Below the pieces are notes generated by a model that saw nothing but the letters and a program-made list of their open reading frames with translations, ran no database searches and had not been told where the DNA came from. Below are positions 15,894 through 23,750 of a stretch of DNA of 32,379 bases, piece after piece (within the stretch, counting starts at the first letter, position 1; each line of letters starts with the position of its first letter). The position numbers were made by a program, and so were the translations under genes. Source of the stretch: Micromonospora sp. ATA32 (GTDB lineage Bacteria; Actinomycetota; Actinomycetes; Mycobacteriales; Micromonosporaceae); contig JAEVHO010000013.1 of the NCBI GenBank assembly GCA_016802835.1, positions 1 to 32,379 of the forward strand, written 5' to 3'.

Positions 15894-15930
15894 GGCCGGG
15901 CCGCCCCGGTTCTCACCGGGCGGCCCGGCC
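15894..15930. terminator. Strong hairpin between convergent genes
   Basis: GGCCGGGCCGCCC at 15894-15906 pairs perfectly with GGGCGGCCCGGCC at 15918-15930 around an 11-base loop. It lies 18 bases after the ATPase stub and 18 bases beyond the GH16 stop at 15949, so it can serve both strands as a terminator. Confidence 0.75.
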
Positions 15931-15948
15931 CCCTGCCGGATGGCACCG

Positions 15949-17214
15949 TCAGGCGCGCGACCACTTCTGGTTGGCGCCGCCGGAGCAGTCCCACAGTTGG
16001 AGCTTGCCGCCGTTGTTGGCGTTCCAGTCCCGGACGTCGACGCACCGGTTGGAGCTGAGGTTGACCAGGTCACCCGTGGCGTTGAGGGTGAAGCGTTGCG
16101 CGGGGTTGCCGTTGCAGCTGACCAGGTTGACCTCGGTGCCGTTGGCGGTGCCGGCCCAGGCGGGGTCCATGCACTTGCCCATCGCTTGGATCGTGCCGTC
16201 GGCGGCGAACGTCCAGGCCTGCGCCGGGCTGGTGTTGCAGTCCCAGATCTGCAGCTTGGCGCCGTCCACCGGGTTGGCCCCGGGGATGTCGATGCATCGG
16301 CCGCTCTGCGCTCCCTTGATGCGGCTGGTGCCCGACGGCGGGGTGCCGCCGCCGGAGCTGTAGCCGGACACCCGGACGTAGTCGACGAGCATCTGCTGGG
16401 GGAACTGCGTGGAGCCGTCGGGGTATCCCGGCCAGTAGCCGCCGACGGCCACGTTGAGGATCATGAAGAAGGGGTGGTCGAACACCCAGCGGTTGCCACC
16501 GAGCCGGGTGGGGTCCACGCGGTGGTACTCGACGCCGTCGAGGTACCAGATGATGGAGTTCGGCTCCCAGTCGACCCGGTAGGTGTGGAAGCCGTCGGCG
16601 AGGGGCTGGCCGAGGGTACGGCTGCCGCTGATGCCGCCCGAGCCGGAGTAGCCCGGTCCGTGGATGGTGCCGTAGACGGTGTTGGGCTCCCTGCCGATGT
16701 TCTCCATGATGTCGATCTCGCCGGAGTTCGGCCATCCGACGCTGCCGATGTCGTTGCCGAGCATCCAGAACGCCGGCCAGATGCCCTGACCCCGGGGGAT
16801 CTTGATGCGGGCCTCGAACCGGCCGTACGCCTGGTTGAAGGTGGCGGACGTGAGCAGCCGGGCGGAGGTGTACTCGCAGCGGCCGTAGTGGCACTGGTAG
16901 TTGGCGGGGTTCTCCTTGCGGGCGGTGATGACCAGGTTGCCCTGGCCGTCGTGTACCGCGTTGCTCGTGCTGTTGGTGTAGTACTGCTGCTCGTTGTTGC
17001 CCCAGCCGCTGCCGCCGATGTCGAAGCGCCATTTGCCCTGGTCGACGGGCGCGCCGGCGGGGGCGTTGAACTCGTCCTGCCAGCTGATCCCACCGATGGC
17101 GGCTTCGGCCGGATCGGACTGGGCCGGCAGGGTGAGGGCTGCGGCGAGGGTGATGACGGCGACCGCCGCGCGGGCGAGGGGTCGTGACCGCAGAGCGGGT
17201 CGGGATGTGAACAC
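15949..17214 (-). CDS. Secreted GH16 beta-glucanase with C-terminal RICIN lectin domain
   Basis: The GTG at 17214 has CAGGAG six bases upstream. The 421-residue product has a signal peptide (about residues 1-39, RAAVAVITLAAALTLPAQS, ending AEA). A GH16 domain covers about residues 42-282, starting ISWQDEFNAP. The catalytic motif GEIDIME gives Glu166 as nucleophile and Glu171 as acid/base. GIWPAFWMLG and the closing YVRV strand are typical of endo-1,3-beta-glucanases (laminarinases). After a short Gly/Pro/Ser linker comes a ricin-type trefoil lectin (GRCIDIPGANPVDGAKLQIW, ending NQKWSRA). It probably digests beta-1,3-glucan outside the cell. It lies 43 bases after the protease gene, with which it probably forms an operon. 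Confidence 0.93.
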   Translation of the reverse strand: MFTSRPALRSRPLARAAVAVITLAAALTLPAQSDPAEAAIGGISWQDEFNAPAGAPVDQGKWRFDIGGSGWGNNEQQYYTNSTSNAVHDGQGNLVITARKENPANYQCHYGRCEYTSARLLTSATFNQAYGRFEARIKIPRGQGIWPAFWMLGNDIGSVGWPNSGEIDIMENIGREPNTVYGTIHGPGYSGSGGISGSRTLGQPLADGFHTYRVDWEPNSIIWYLDGVEYHRVDPTRLGGNRWVFDHPFFMILNVAVGGYWPGYPDGSTQFPQQMLVDYVRVSGYSSGGGTPPSGTSRIKGAQSGRCIDIPGANPVDGAKLQIWDCNTSPAQAWTFAADGTIQAMGKCMDPAWAGTANGTEVNLVSCNGNPAQRFTLNATGDLVNLSSNRCVDVRDWNANNGGKLQLWDCSGGANQKWSRA

Positions 17215-17257
17215 GGGAGGCTCCTGGCGGGTCTGGGATGGTTGGGGGTGGCGGGCG

Positions 17258-18800
17258 CTAGCCACGGCGCCACTTCTGGTTGGCGCGCCGGCGCAGTCCC
17301 ACAGCTGGAGACGCGCGCCGTCGGAGTTGTTCCAGTCCTTGATGTCGACGCACTTGTTGGCCTGGGGGTTGACCAGGTCGCCAGCGGCGGAGAGCACGAA
17401 CTGCTGGGCGGGGTTGCCGCTGCAGTTGACGATCTGGATGGCCGCGCCGTTGGCGGTGGAACCCCAGGCGACGTCCATGCACTTGTTGTTCTGGGTGCGC
17501 AGCGTCCCGCCGGTGAAGGTCCACGCTTGAGCGCCGGTGCCGTTGCAGGTCCAGGTCTGCAGCGGGACGCCGTCGGAGAAGTTCGAGTTCGGTACGTCGA
17601 TGCACCGGTTGTTCCAGTTGCTGATCACCCGGTCACCGCCGCTGGAGGTGGTGATCAGCGACAAGCCGTACACGCCGAGGATCTCGTTCACCGGCTGGAA
17701 CCACATGGTGCCGCCGGTGGAGCAGTTGCCGGAGCCGCCGGAGGTGACCCCCTGGGCCTGGTCGCCGGAGATCCAGGCACCGCCGGAGTCGCCGCCTTCC
17801 GCACAGGCGTTGCTGCGGCTCAGCCCGGAGACCGCCCCCTGCGGGTAGTTGACGGTCTCGTCCCGGCCGAGGATGGTGCCGCAGCGCCACCCGGTGGTGC
17901 GCCCGGACCGGCAGACGGAGCTGCCGATCGCCGCGTCCCGCGACCCGGCCACCGACACGTTGCCCCCGGAGTAGTTGTTGACCCAGGGACGGGGCGTCCA
18001 GTCACCGTTGGTGCGTACCCAGGCGTAGTCGTTGCCGGGGAACGAGGAGCCGGCGAACGTGCCCTGCGCGACGTTGTTGAAGCCGAGCGTCGGGCTGCCG
18101 ACACCCCCGCAGTGGCCGGCCGTGACGAAGCCGCCGACCACGGCGAAGCCCACCGAGCACAATGTGTTGCCGTTGATGACGTACTGGTCGCCGCCGCGGA
18201 TGTCGTACATCAGGCGGGGTGCCGCGGGGGCCTCGACGACGCGGACGGCGGTCGGCGACACCCCGCTGGCGCGCGCGAAGGCGGTCGCCTGGGCGACGGC
18301 TCCCGGTCGGGCTGTCACCACGATGCTGTTGGTCGCGACGTCGACCGCCCAGCCGTAGATGCCGCCCGGATCCGCCTTGGACTGGCGCTGATCGAGGCTG
18401 CGCTTGAGGGAGCGCAGGGTGTTCTCGCTCCGGGTGACCACGGTGGCGTCGGCGCCTTCAGCGGCGACGGCGGCAGCTGATGCCGGGTCCGTGACCGCGA
18501 CGGTCAACCGTTGCCGGCCGGCGGGAATCCAGGCGCCGGCGAACGCGACCCGAGTCGGGCGCGCAGCCGTCGTTCCACGACCGGCGCGGTGGCCTCGGCG
18601 CGCAGCCGTTGGCCGATCTGCTTGTCGGTCAGGCCCAGGTCTCGACGCAGCGCGGCCACTACGTCGGGATCCAGTCCGGTCGCGGTCGCCGCCGGCCCTG
18701 TCGGGCTCGGGGCGGCGCTGGCCGGGCCTGTCGCGGGGAAGAGACTGACGATCGTCAGCGCGGCAACCAACGAACCGAGCAGGCGCAAGCTTGGTGTCAC
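17258..18800 (-). CDS. Secreted S1 (streptogrisin-type) protease with RICIN domain, two apparent frameshifts
   Basis: The GTG at 18800 has AGGAGGT upstream. The protein has a signal peptide (LLGSLVAALTIVSLFPATG), a prodomain of alpha-lytic/streptogrisin type (LDPDVVAALRRDLGLTDKQI ... ENTLRSLKRSLDQ), and a mature chymotrypsin-like domain starting near YDIRGGDQY. Triad residues are His in VTAGHCG, Asp in GNDYAWV and Ser in GGDSGGAW. A C-terminal ricin-type lectin follows (NNRCIDVPNSNFSDG to the end). One base seems missing near 18543, between RARLGSR and FAGAW, and another near 17283, before NQKWRRG and TAG at 17258. This architecture resembles the yeast-lytic protease I of Rarobacter faecitabidus, which binds mannose. 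An operator lies upstream at 18845. Confidence 0.88.
17326..17511 (-). repeat. RICIN-coding segment, inverted copy of 20582-20763
   Basis: The protease lectin segment (TLRTQNNKCMDVAWG ... NPAQQFVLS ... DLVNPQANKCVDI) is nearly identical in protein sequence to the lectin of the GH64 gene, which lies in opposite orientation about 3 kb away. Long runs of identical nucleotides are visible by eye. Confidence 0.7.
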
Positions 18801-18844
18801 GGGCACCTCCTGGAGGGGGACTGTCGGCGGAGGGGGGCGCCGAA

Positions 18845-18892
18845 GAGAGCGCTCTCGCGATGAAGCATGTCGATGCGTCGAACTTCTGTCAA
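18845..18892 (-). promoter_or_regulatory. Promoter and LacI-type operator for the protease-GH16 operon
   Basis: On the minus strand a TTGACA element lies at 18892-18887. The perfect palindrome GAGAGCGCTCTC lies at 18856-18845, about 36 bases further on, which places it near the transcription start. A clear -10 hexamer was not seen (CATGCT at about 18869-18864 is the best candidate). The palindrome has the central CG and symmetry of LacI-family operators such as the CebR box. Repression relieved by a sugar is inferred. Confidence 0.65.
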
Positions 18893-19013
18893 GAATGTTG
18901 CCAGTGGCGCTGCCCGGCGCCGCCACGTCGGCACTGTGGATCCACGAGGCGTCACTCTTGGTGGATCATTTCGGCTGCGTGAGCCGTTTGGTAATCAAAT
19001 ATTCACATGGCTA

Positions 19014-19057
19014 TTGACACGCGACATCGACCACCTCGAAGCTCTGAGAGCGCTCTC
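19014..19057 (+). promoter_or_regulatory. Promoter and LacI-type operator for the GH64 gene
   Basis: TTGACA stands at 19014-19019 and the palindrome GAGAGCGCTCTC at 19046-19057, identical to the copy at 18845. The spacing between the two elements (32 bases) mirrors the arrangement on the other strand. The -10 region is not well conserved. The two operators are 201 bases apart, and one LacI-type dimer or tetramer could bind both. Confidence 0.65.
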
Positions 19058-19176
19058 TTGGGTCCCACGAGCGATCGCCACCAGCGTTTAGTGTCGCAGC
19101 CACCCCGCACATGCCCTCGATCCGCACCCACACCTGTCGATGCGATGGCACCCGTTCTCACCGTCAAGGAGTTGCC

Positions 19177-20834
19177 TTGAGTAACAGACGCTCGTTCCGC
19201 AGGAGGCTAGTCGCAGCCTTCGCTGGGCTGGCGGCGTTCGCCATGGCCGTCCCCGTGACCTACGCGGCGACCCAGGAACCGGCACTCGCCATCGGCCCGG
19301 ACCTGCTCCCCGTCACCGTCAGCAACAACTCGGGCCGTAGCGAGGCGGTCTACCTGTACATCCTCGGCACCGACCTGCGTCCCGGCGGCGGTCTCGGCTA
19401 CGTCAACGCCGCCGGCACGTTCACCCGTTGGCCCGCGGGCGGCCTTCCGCCCACTCCGGCGCCCGACGTGGCGATCGCCGGCCCGGGCAACGGCGGTAAC
19501 GTCACCGTCCGGTTCCCGCGGTTCATTTCCGGGCGCATGTACTTCTCCTTCGGCCAGAAGCTCGACTTCCGTCTCACCCCCGACGGCATCGTGCAGCCCG
19601 CCCCATGGGCCGGCGGTGACCCGAACCGGAACATCCTGTTCGACTGGTCGGAATTCACCTACAACGATTCCGGCCTGTGGTTGAACAGCTCCCAGGTGGA
19701 CCAGTTCGCCGTCCCGCATGCCGTCTCCGTGACCGACGCCAACGGCGTCACGACGAAGACCGGCGAGCTGCTCAACAACGGCCGGACGAACGTCATCGAC
19801 GCGATCAGGAATCAGCCTGCCTTTGCCCGCTCGGTTGTCACCCGGGCCGACGGCACCGTGCTGCGCGTCCTCGCGCCGGGCAAGGCCATGGACGCCGGGC
19901 TGATGGATGCCACCTACCTCGACTCGTACATCAACTCGGCGTGGAACGCGTACACCGGCCGTACGCTCACGGTCGTCCCGCGCGTCGCCGAGCCGAACCG
20001 CAAGTTCTTCGGCCGCACCGTCGGCAACAACATGGTCTTCACCGACTCGTCCGGCGCACAGGTCGCGACGGTCGCCAAGCCCACCACCAGCAACGTGTGG
20101 GGCTGCGACGGGGTCTTCAACGCCCCCAACACGCCGCCGTTCATCGAGCCGGAGATCAAGCGGACCCTCTGCACGGCGCTGGTCCGCGGCACCCTCGGCC
20201 AGTTCGACGTCGAGCCCCAGCTGAACGCCGACACCTTCTACCAGAACAGCGCCCCGAACCACTACTCGCGGATCATCCACGCCAACATGGCCGACGGGAA
20301 GGCCTACGGCTTCGCGTACGACGACGTCGGTGGCTTCGAGTCGCTCGTGAACAGCGGCAACCCCCGCTCGGCTGCCATCGCCCTCACCCCGTTCGGCGCG
20401 GGCGGCCCCACCGCGCCGCCGCCGACCAGCCCGCCGACGACGCCCCCCACGACCGGGGACATGATCGTCAGCAACTGGCACAACAAGTGCGTCGACGTGC
20501 CGAACTGGAACTTCAACGACGGCCAGCGGCTCGTCGTGTGGGACTGCCACGGCGGCACCAACAGCGCTGGGGATTCGTCAACGGCACGCTGCGCACGCAG
20601 AACAACAAGTGCATGGACGTGGCCTGGGGCCCCACCGCCAACGGGGCAGCCATCCAGATCGCGAACTGCTCCGGCAACCCGGCACAGCAGTTCGTGCTGA
20701 GCGGTGCGGGCGACCTGGTCAACCCGCAGGCGAACAAGTGCGTGGACATCGCCGGCTGGAACCCGAACAACGATGCGGTGCTGCACCTCTGGGACTGCAC
20801 CGGCGGCGCCAACCAGAAGTGGCACCGAGGCTAA
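19177..20834 (+). CDS. Secreted GH64 beta-1,3-glucanase with RICIN domain, one apparent frameshift
   Basis: The TTG at 19177 has AAGGAG six bases upstream. The protein starts with a signal peptide (RRRLVAAFAGLAAFAMAVP, then TYAA). A GH64 (thaumatin-like glucanase) domain covers about residues 40-405: LLPVTVSNNSGRSEAVYLYI, GRMYFSFGQKLDF, NILFDWSEFTYN, QVDQFAVPHAVSV and NHYSRIIHANMADGKAYGFA. Members cleave long beta-1,3-glucan chains. A Pro/Thr linker then leads to a ricin-type lectin that begins NWHNKCVDVPNWN. A base is missing near 20565: as read the frame drifts, while the next frame restores RWGFVNGTLRTQNNKCMD through NQKWHRG and TAA at 20832. It is divergent from the protease-GH16 operon. 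Confidence 0.92.
20582..20763 (+). repeat. RICIN-coding segment, inverted copy of 17326-17511
   Basis: This is the GH64 lectin segment (TLRTQNNKCMDVAWG ... NPAQQFVLS ... DLVNPQANKCVDI), differing from the protease copy by only a few residues. The inverted pair flanks the protease promoter and most of the GH64 gene. Confidence 0.7.
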
Positions 20835-20840
20835 TTCGCC

Positions 20841-20872
20841 GGTCAGGGGTACGAGTTCCTTCGGGCGCACCC
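20841..20872 (+). other. tRNA-Arg-like 3' end remnant (possible attachment site)
   Basis: GGTCAGGGGTACGAGTTCCT followed by TCGGGCGCACC resembles the T-arm and acceptor end of an actinomycete tRNA-Arg (expected GGTTCGAATCC in the loop) with two or three changes. No anticodon or D-arm is found upstream; the GH64 coding sequence is there instead. Such 3' tRNA pieces are often left where integrative elements insert. This is a suggestive match by memory only. Confidence 0.4.
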
Positions 20873-20877
20873 GGGTG

Positions 20878-20917
20878 AGTGGGCCGTGACCAGCGGGAAC
20901 GTTGGCCACGGCCCACT
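20878..20917 (+). terminator. Terminator hairpin after the GH64 gene
   Basis: AGTGGGCCGTG at 20878-20888 pairs perfectly with CACGGCCCACT at 20907-20917; the inner CCA/TGG extends the stem across one mismatch. It lies 44 bases after the GH64 stop. Confidence 0.65.
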
Positions 20918-21071
20918 ACTGCTGGGGGTGGAAGACGCAAACGGACTTTCCGGCCGTTACCTCGGGTCGGCAGGGCACCCAACCGACGTGGGTCTCCGCA
21001 GGTTGACCGGTCGACGCCGCGTAGGGCGCAAACCGACGGGTAAGCGGGCGCGCGAATACTGACGGACGGCG

Positions 21072-23342
21072 GTGCCGGTGGAGACGACCGAGTTGCGGGT
21101 ACCGGGCGTGGGCGGATCGAGCGCGGAGAAGGCCCTCGACCGGCCGATCGTGACCAGGGTGGCCGGCGACGAGGACGCCGGATTCTTCCGCCCCAGGACG
21201 GGCTTCGGCGACCCGAGGGGGCCCGGCGGAGTGCTGATCGAGGCGTACCGCTGGGGCAACCTGACTGGCGGCAACGCCACCCGAACCTTCTCCCTGGTGC
21301 TGCTGCTGCCCTTCATGCTGAGCAACATCGCGATCTGGATGCTGCCGCCGGCGGCGGCCGGGTCCGGGGCGGTCGCCCGAGCCACCTGCCGGCTGCTGGC
21401 CGGGACCCTGACCGCGACGTACGTGCTGTCGGTGACCGGTGTGGCGCTCGACCTCGTCGCATGGCAGTGCGCCTCCTACGAACGTTGCACATACGGTCGC
21501 CGGGCGATCTCCTGGATGGGCGGCGTGGAGCCGGGGCAGCGCATGGCGATGCTCGCCCTGGTGCCGATCACCGCCGTCGCGGTCATGTGGTGGCTCGCTG
21601 CGCGGTCATGGCGGCTGCCGGAGGACGCATCGGCCAAAGCGGTGCCGGGCGGTCTCGGCGCCGTCCGGCTCGACGCCGACGAGTTCTGGGACAACCGGAT
21701 CTTCCTCGGCCGGCTGCGGGCGCTGCACGTGGCGATCGCACTGGGCACCATCGACGTCGTCCTGCTCAGCGTGGTCGCCCCGCATGACGCTCGGACGGTC
21801 GGCTACGGCCTCCTCGCCCTCACCGTCACGGTCATCGTCGCCGCCGTGGCGCTGCTCTGCCGCCCGGCACGGCCCGGTCATCCCGGGGACCGGCGGCTGG
21901 GAGCGGCCAGCCGGGCGGTACGGGCGGCGATGCTGGCAGTCACCGCGCTGACGCTCAGCTACGCCGCCCTGCCCCGGTCTCGGTGGAATCCGGGGACCGA
22001 GTTGCCCGGCTACCACTCCCTCGTCGCCTGGCTCTACCTGAGTCAGGTCGTGCTGCTGCTGATCCTCAGTGTGGTCGTGGGGCGGCAGCGGAGCCCGACG
22101 AGGATCCCGGCGTTTCTCGGCGGTCTCGGCGCCCCCGTCGTCATTTCCTTCGCCATCGGCCTGGGGGTCGCGTTCTCGTCTGCCCTCCTCTACGCGGCCT
22201 CTTATTACCTCGACCGGGAGGTCAATCCCACCCCGCGTCGCCTGTTGCCCGCCGGGGTCCCGCCACTGCTACCGCCGGTGGCCTACCGGTGGGCGGCGAT
22301 GGGCTTCTTCGTGGCGGTGGTGGTGACCGCTTTCGCCGCCCTCCTGCGCAGCCAGCTGACGTTCTGGCTCCGGCGCCGGGCCGCCATGGGGATCGTGCGC
22401 CGCGACTTCCCTGACGCCCCGCCGCCACTGCAGCCGCGGGTCCGCGCAGTGCGCGACGCGATCGCCCGAGCGCAGTTGACCGACCGGAGTTGGCCGCTGC
22501 CCGCCGCGTACGCGATCATCTTCGTGTTGATCCTCGGGTCCGCCGGATTCTCGCTCGCGGGCATCGGGCCGAGAGAGCTCAGCCTCCACCTCGGCGGCAT
22601 GTCGCTTGCCCGATCGGTGGTATTCATCAGCCACCTGGGCACCAATCTGACCGGGCTCTTCGCCATCGTGATGGCGGTCGCCGCCTTGTTGGCCCACAAG
22701 TCGAGCGGCGTCCCCTCCGTCGGGGTGTTGTGGGATCTGGCCACGTTCTGGCCGCGCGCCGCCCATCCGTTCGCCCCGCCCTGCTATTCCGAACGCGCCG
22801 TGCCGGAGCTCACCCGGCGGATCCGGTATCTGACCAGTCACGACGGAACCGTGCTGCTGTCTGGACACAGCCACGGCGCGGTGCTGGCGGCGGCGACGGT
22901 GCTGCAACTGCCGCCCGCCTGCCTCGACCGGATCGCGCTGCTGACCTATGCCAATCCGCTGCGCCGCCTCTACAGCCGGGTCTTCCCCGCGCACCTTGGC
23001 CACGCGACGCTGTGCGACATCGGCGACCGGGTCGGTTGGCGCTGGCTCAACCTGTGGCGGGACACCGATTGGATCGGTGGTTGGGTGTTCTCCCCGCACC
23101 CGAGCCGTTCGGCCGCCGAAGGCCTGGATCCGAGCGACACCGTTGATCCGGCGAACGGGGTGGATCGGCGGCTGCGTGACCCCCACGGCCTGCTGGTCCC
23201 GCCGGAGGACACCGTGCCGCCACCGATCCGGGGACACCGATTCAACCCCGACGAGGAGGATGCTCAGGCAGCCATTCGCCACCTGGTGAGGCGGCTGCGC
23301 GCTGATCTGCCGGGGAACGGCCCGGAGCGGCAAGGCCGCTGA
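21072..23342 (+). CDS. Large membrane protein with C-terminal lipase-like alpha/beta-hydrolase domain
   Basis: This 756-residue protein has about eleven hydrophobic helices in its first 560 residues (for example FSLVLLLPFMLSNIAIWML, LVPITAVAVMWWLA, WLYLSQVVLLLILSVVVG and FISHLGTNLTGLFAIVMAV). After them comes a soluble C-terminal domain with the nucleophile-elbow motif LLSGHSHGAVLAAAT (Ser at about residue 600). Later acidic and His residues (WRDTDWIGG, RGHRFNPDEED) could complete a Ser-Asp-His triad. By topology the hydrolase is probably cytoplasmic. The substrate is unknown; lipids or esters are plausible. The GTG at 21072 is the first start and lacks a good ribosome binding site. I know of no characterised member. 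Confidence 0.8.
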   Translation: MPVETTELRVPGVGGSSAEKALDRPIVTRVAGDEDAGFFRPRTGFGDPRGPGGVLIEAYRWGNLTGGNATRTFSLVLLLPFMLSNIAIWMLPPAAAGSGAVARATCRLLAGTLTATYVLSVTGVALDLVAWQCASYERCTYGRRAISWMGGVEPGQRMAMLALVPITAVAVMWWLAARSWRLPEDASAKAVPGGLGAVRLDADEFWDNRIFLGRLRALHVAIALGTIDVVLLSVVAPHDARTVGYGLLALTVTVIVAAVALLCRPARPGHPGDRRLGAASRAVRAAMLAVTALTLSYAALPRSRWNPGTELPGYHSLVAWLYLSQVVLLLILSVVVGRQRSPTRIPAFLGGLGAPVVISFAIGLGVAFSSALLYAASYYLDREVNPTPRRLLPAGVPPLLPPVAYRWAAMGFFVAVVVTAFAALLRSQLTFWLRRRAAMGIVRRDFPDAPPPLQPRVRAVRDAIARAQLTDRSWPLPAAYAIIFVLILGSAGFSLAGIGPRELSLHLGGMSLARSVVFISHLGTNLTGLFAIVMAVAALLAHKSSGVPSVGVLWDLATFWPRAAHPFAPPCYSERAVPELTRRIRYLTSHDGTVLLSGHSHGAVLAAATVLQLPPACLDRIALLTYANPLRRLYSRVFPAHLGHATLCDIGDRVGWRWLNLWRDTDWIGGWVFSPHPSRSAAEGLDPSDTVDPANGVDRRLRDPHGLLVPPEDTVPPPIRGHRFNPDEEDAQAAIRHLVRRLRADLPGNGPERQGR

Positions 23343-23387
23343 CGCGCCTCGTTCTGCAGGCGCTGCCCCGCAGTCAGCGCGTCAGGA

Positions 23388-23748
23388 TCAACCTCCTCCC
23401 GGTAGCGGCCCCTGCGCGAGCCGCGCCGTGGCGGTGGGGTTCTTACGGCCGTGCGTGTCGGTGGCGGCGTCGCGGACCAGGTGGTTGGCCTCGGCGGGCG
23501 TGGCGCCGAGGGCGCGCAGCACGTCGCCGGCGGCGCTTCGCACCTGCAGGGCGACGGTCGCGCCGAACGGGCCGATCTGCTGGTTGCCGGCCTGTCCGGC
23601 CTAGCTTGCTGCTTCGAGGACGGCCCCACGGGTCTGTTCGAATGCCCGAGCGGTGGCGCAGTGGTGCTGCAGGTGGGTCAGGGCGTCGCCGAGGGCGGCA
23701 ACCGCCTGGTGCAGCTGGGGTTTCCCCCGTTCGCCGAGCGTATTCCCC
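23388..23748 (-). pseudogene. Hypothetical protein remnant with in-frame stop
   Basis: One minus-strand frame carries QLHQAVAALGDALTHLQHHC, ATARAFEQTRGAVLEAAS, then a TAG at 23603-23601 and AGQAGNQQIGPFGATVALQV, LRALGATPAEANHLVRDAAT and ARLAQGPLPGGG before a TGA at 23388. The sequence on both sides of the TAG looks like one alanine-rich helical protein. No start codon with a ribosome binding site is present; the frame runs directly back into the stop of the anti-sigma gene, so the 5' end is missing. I do not recognise a function. Confidence 0.5.
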
Positions 23749-23750
23749 GG

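Noticed and set aside
15706..17187. Plus-strand open frame of 493 codons opposite the GH16 gene
   Set aside because: It lies antisense to a gene with clear catalytic motifs, has a Val/Gly/Ala/Asp-rich translation typical of antisense high-GC frames, and lacks family features.
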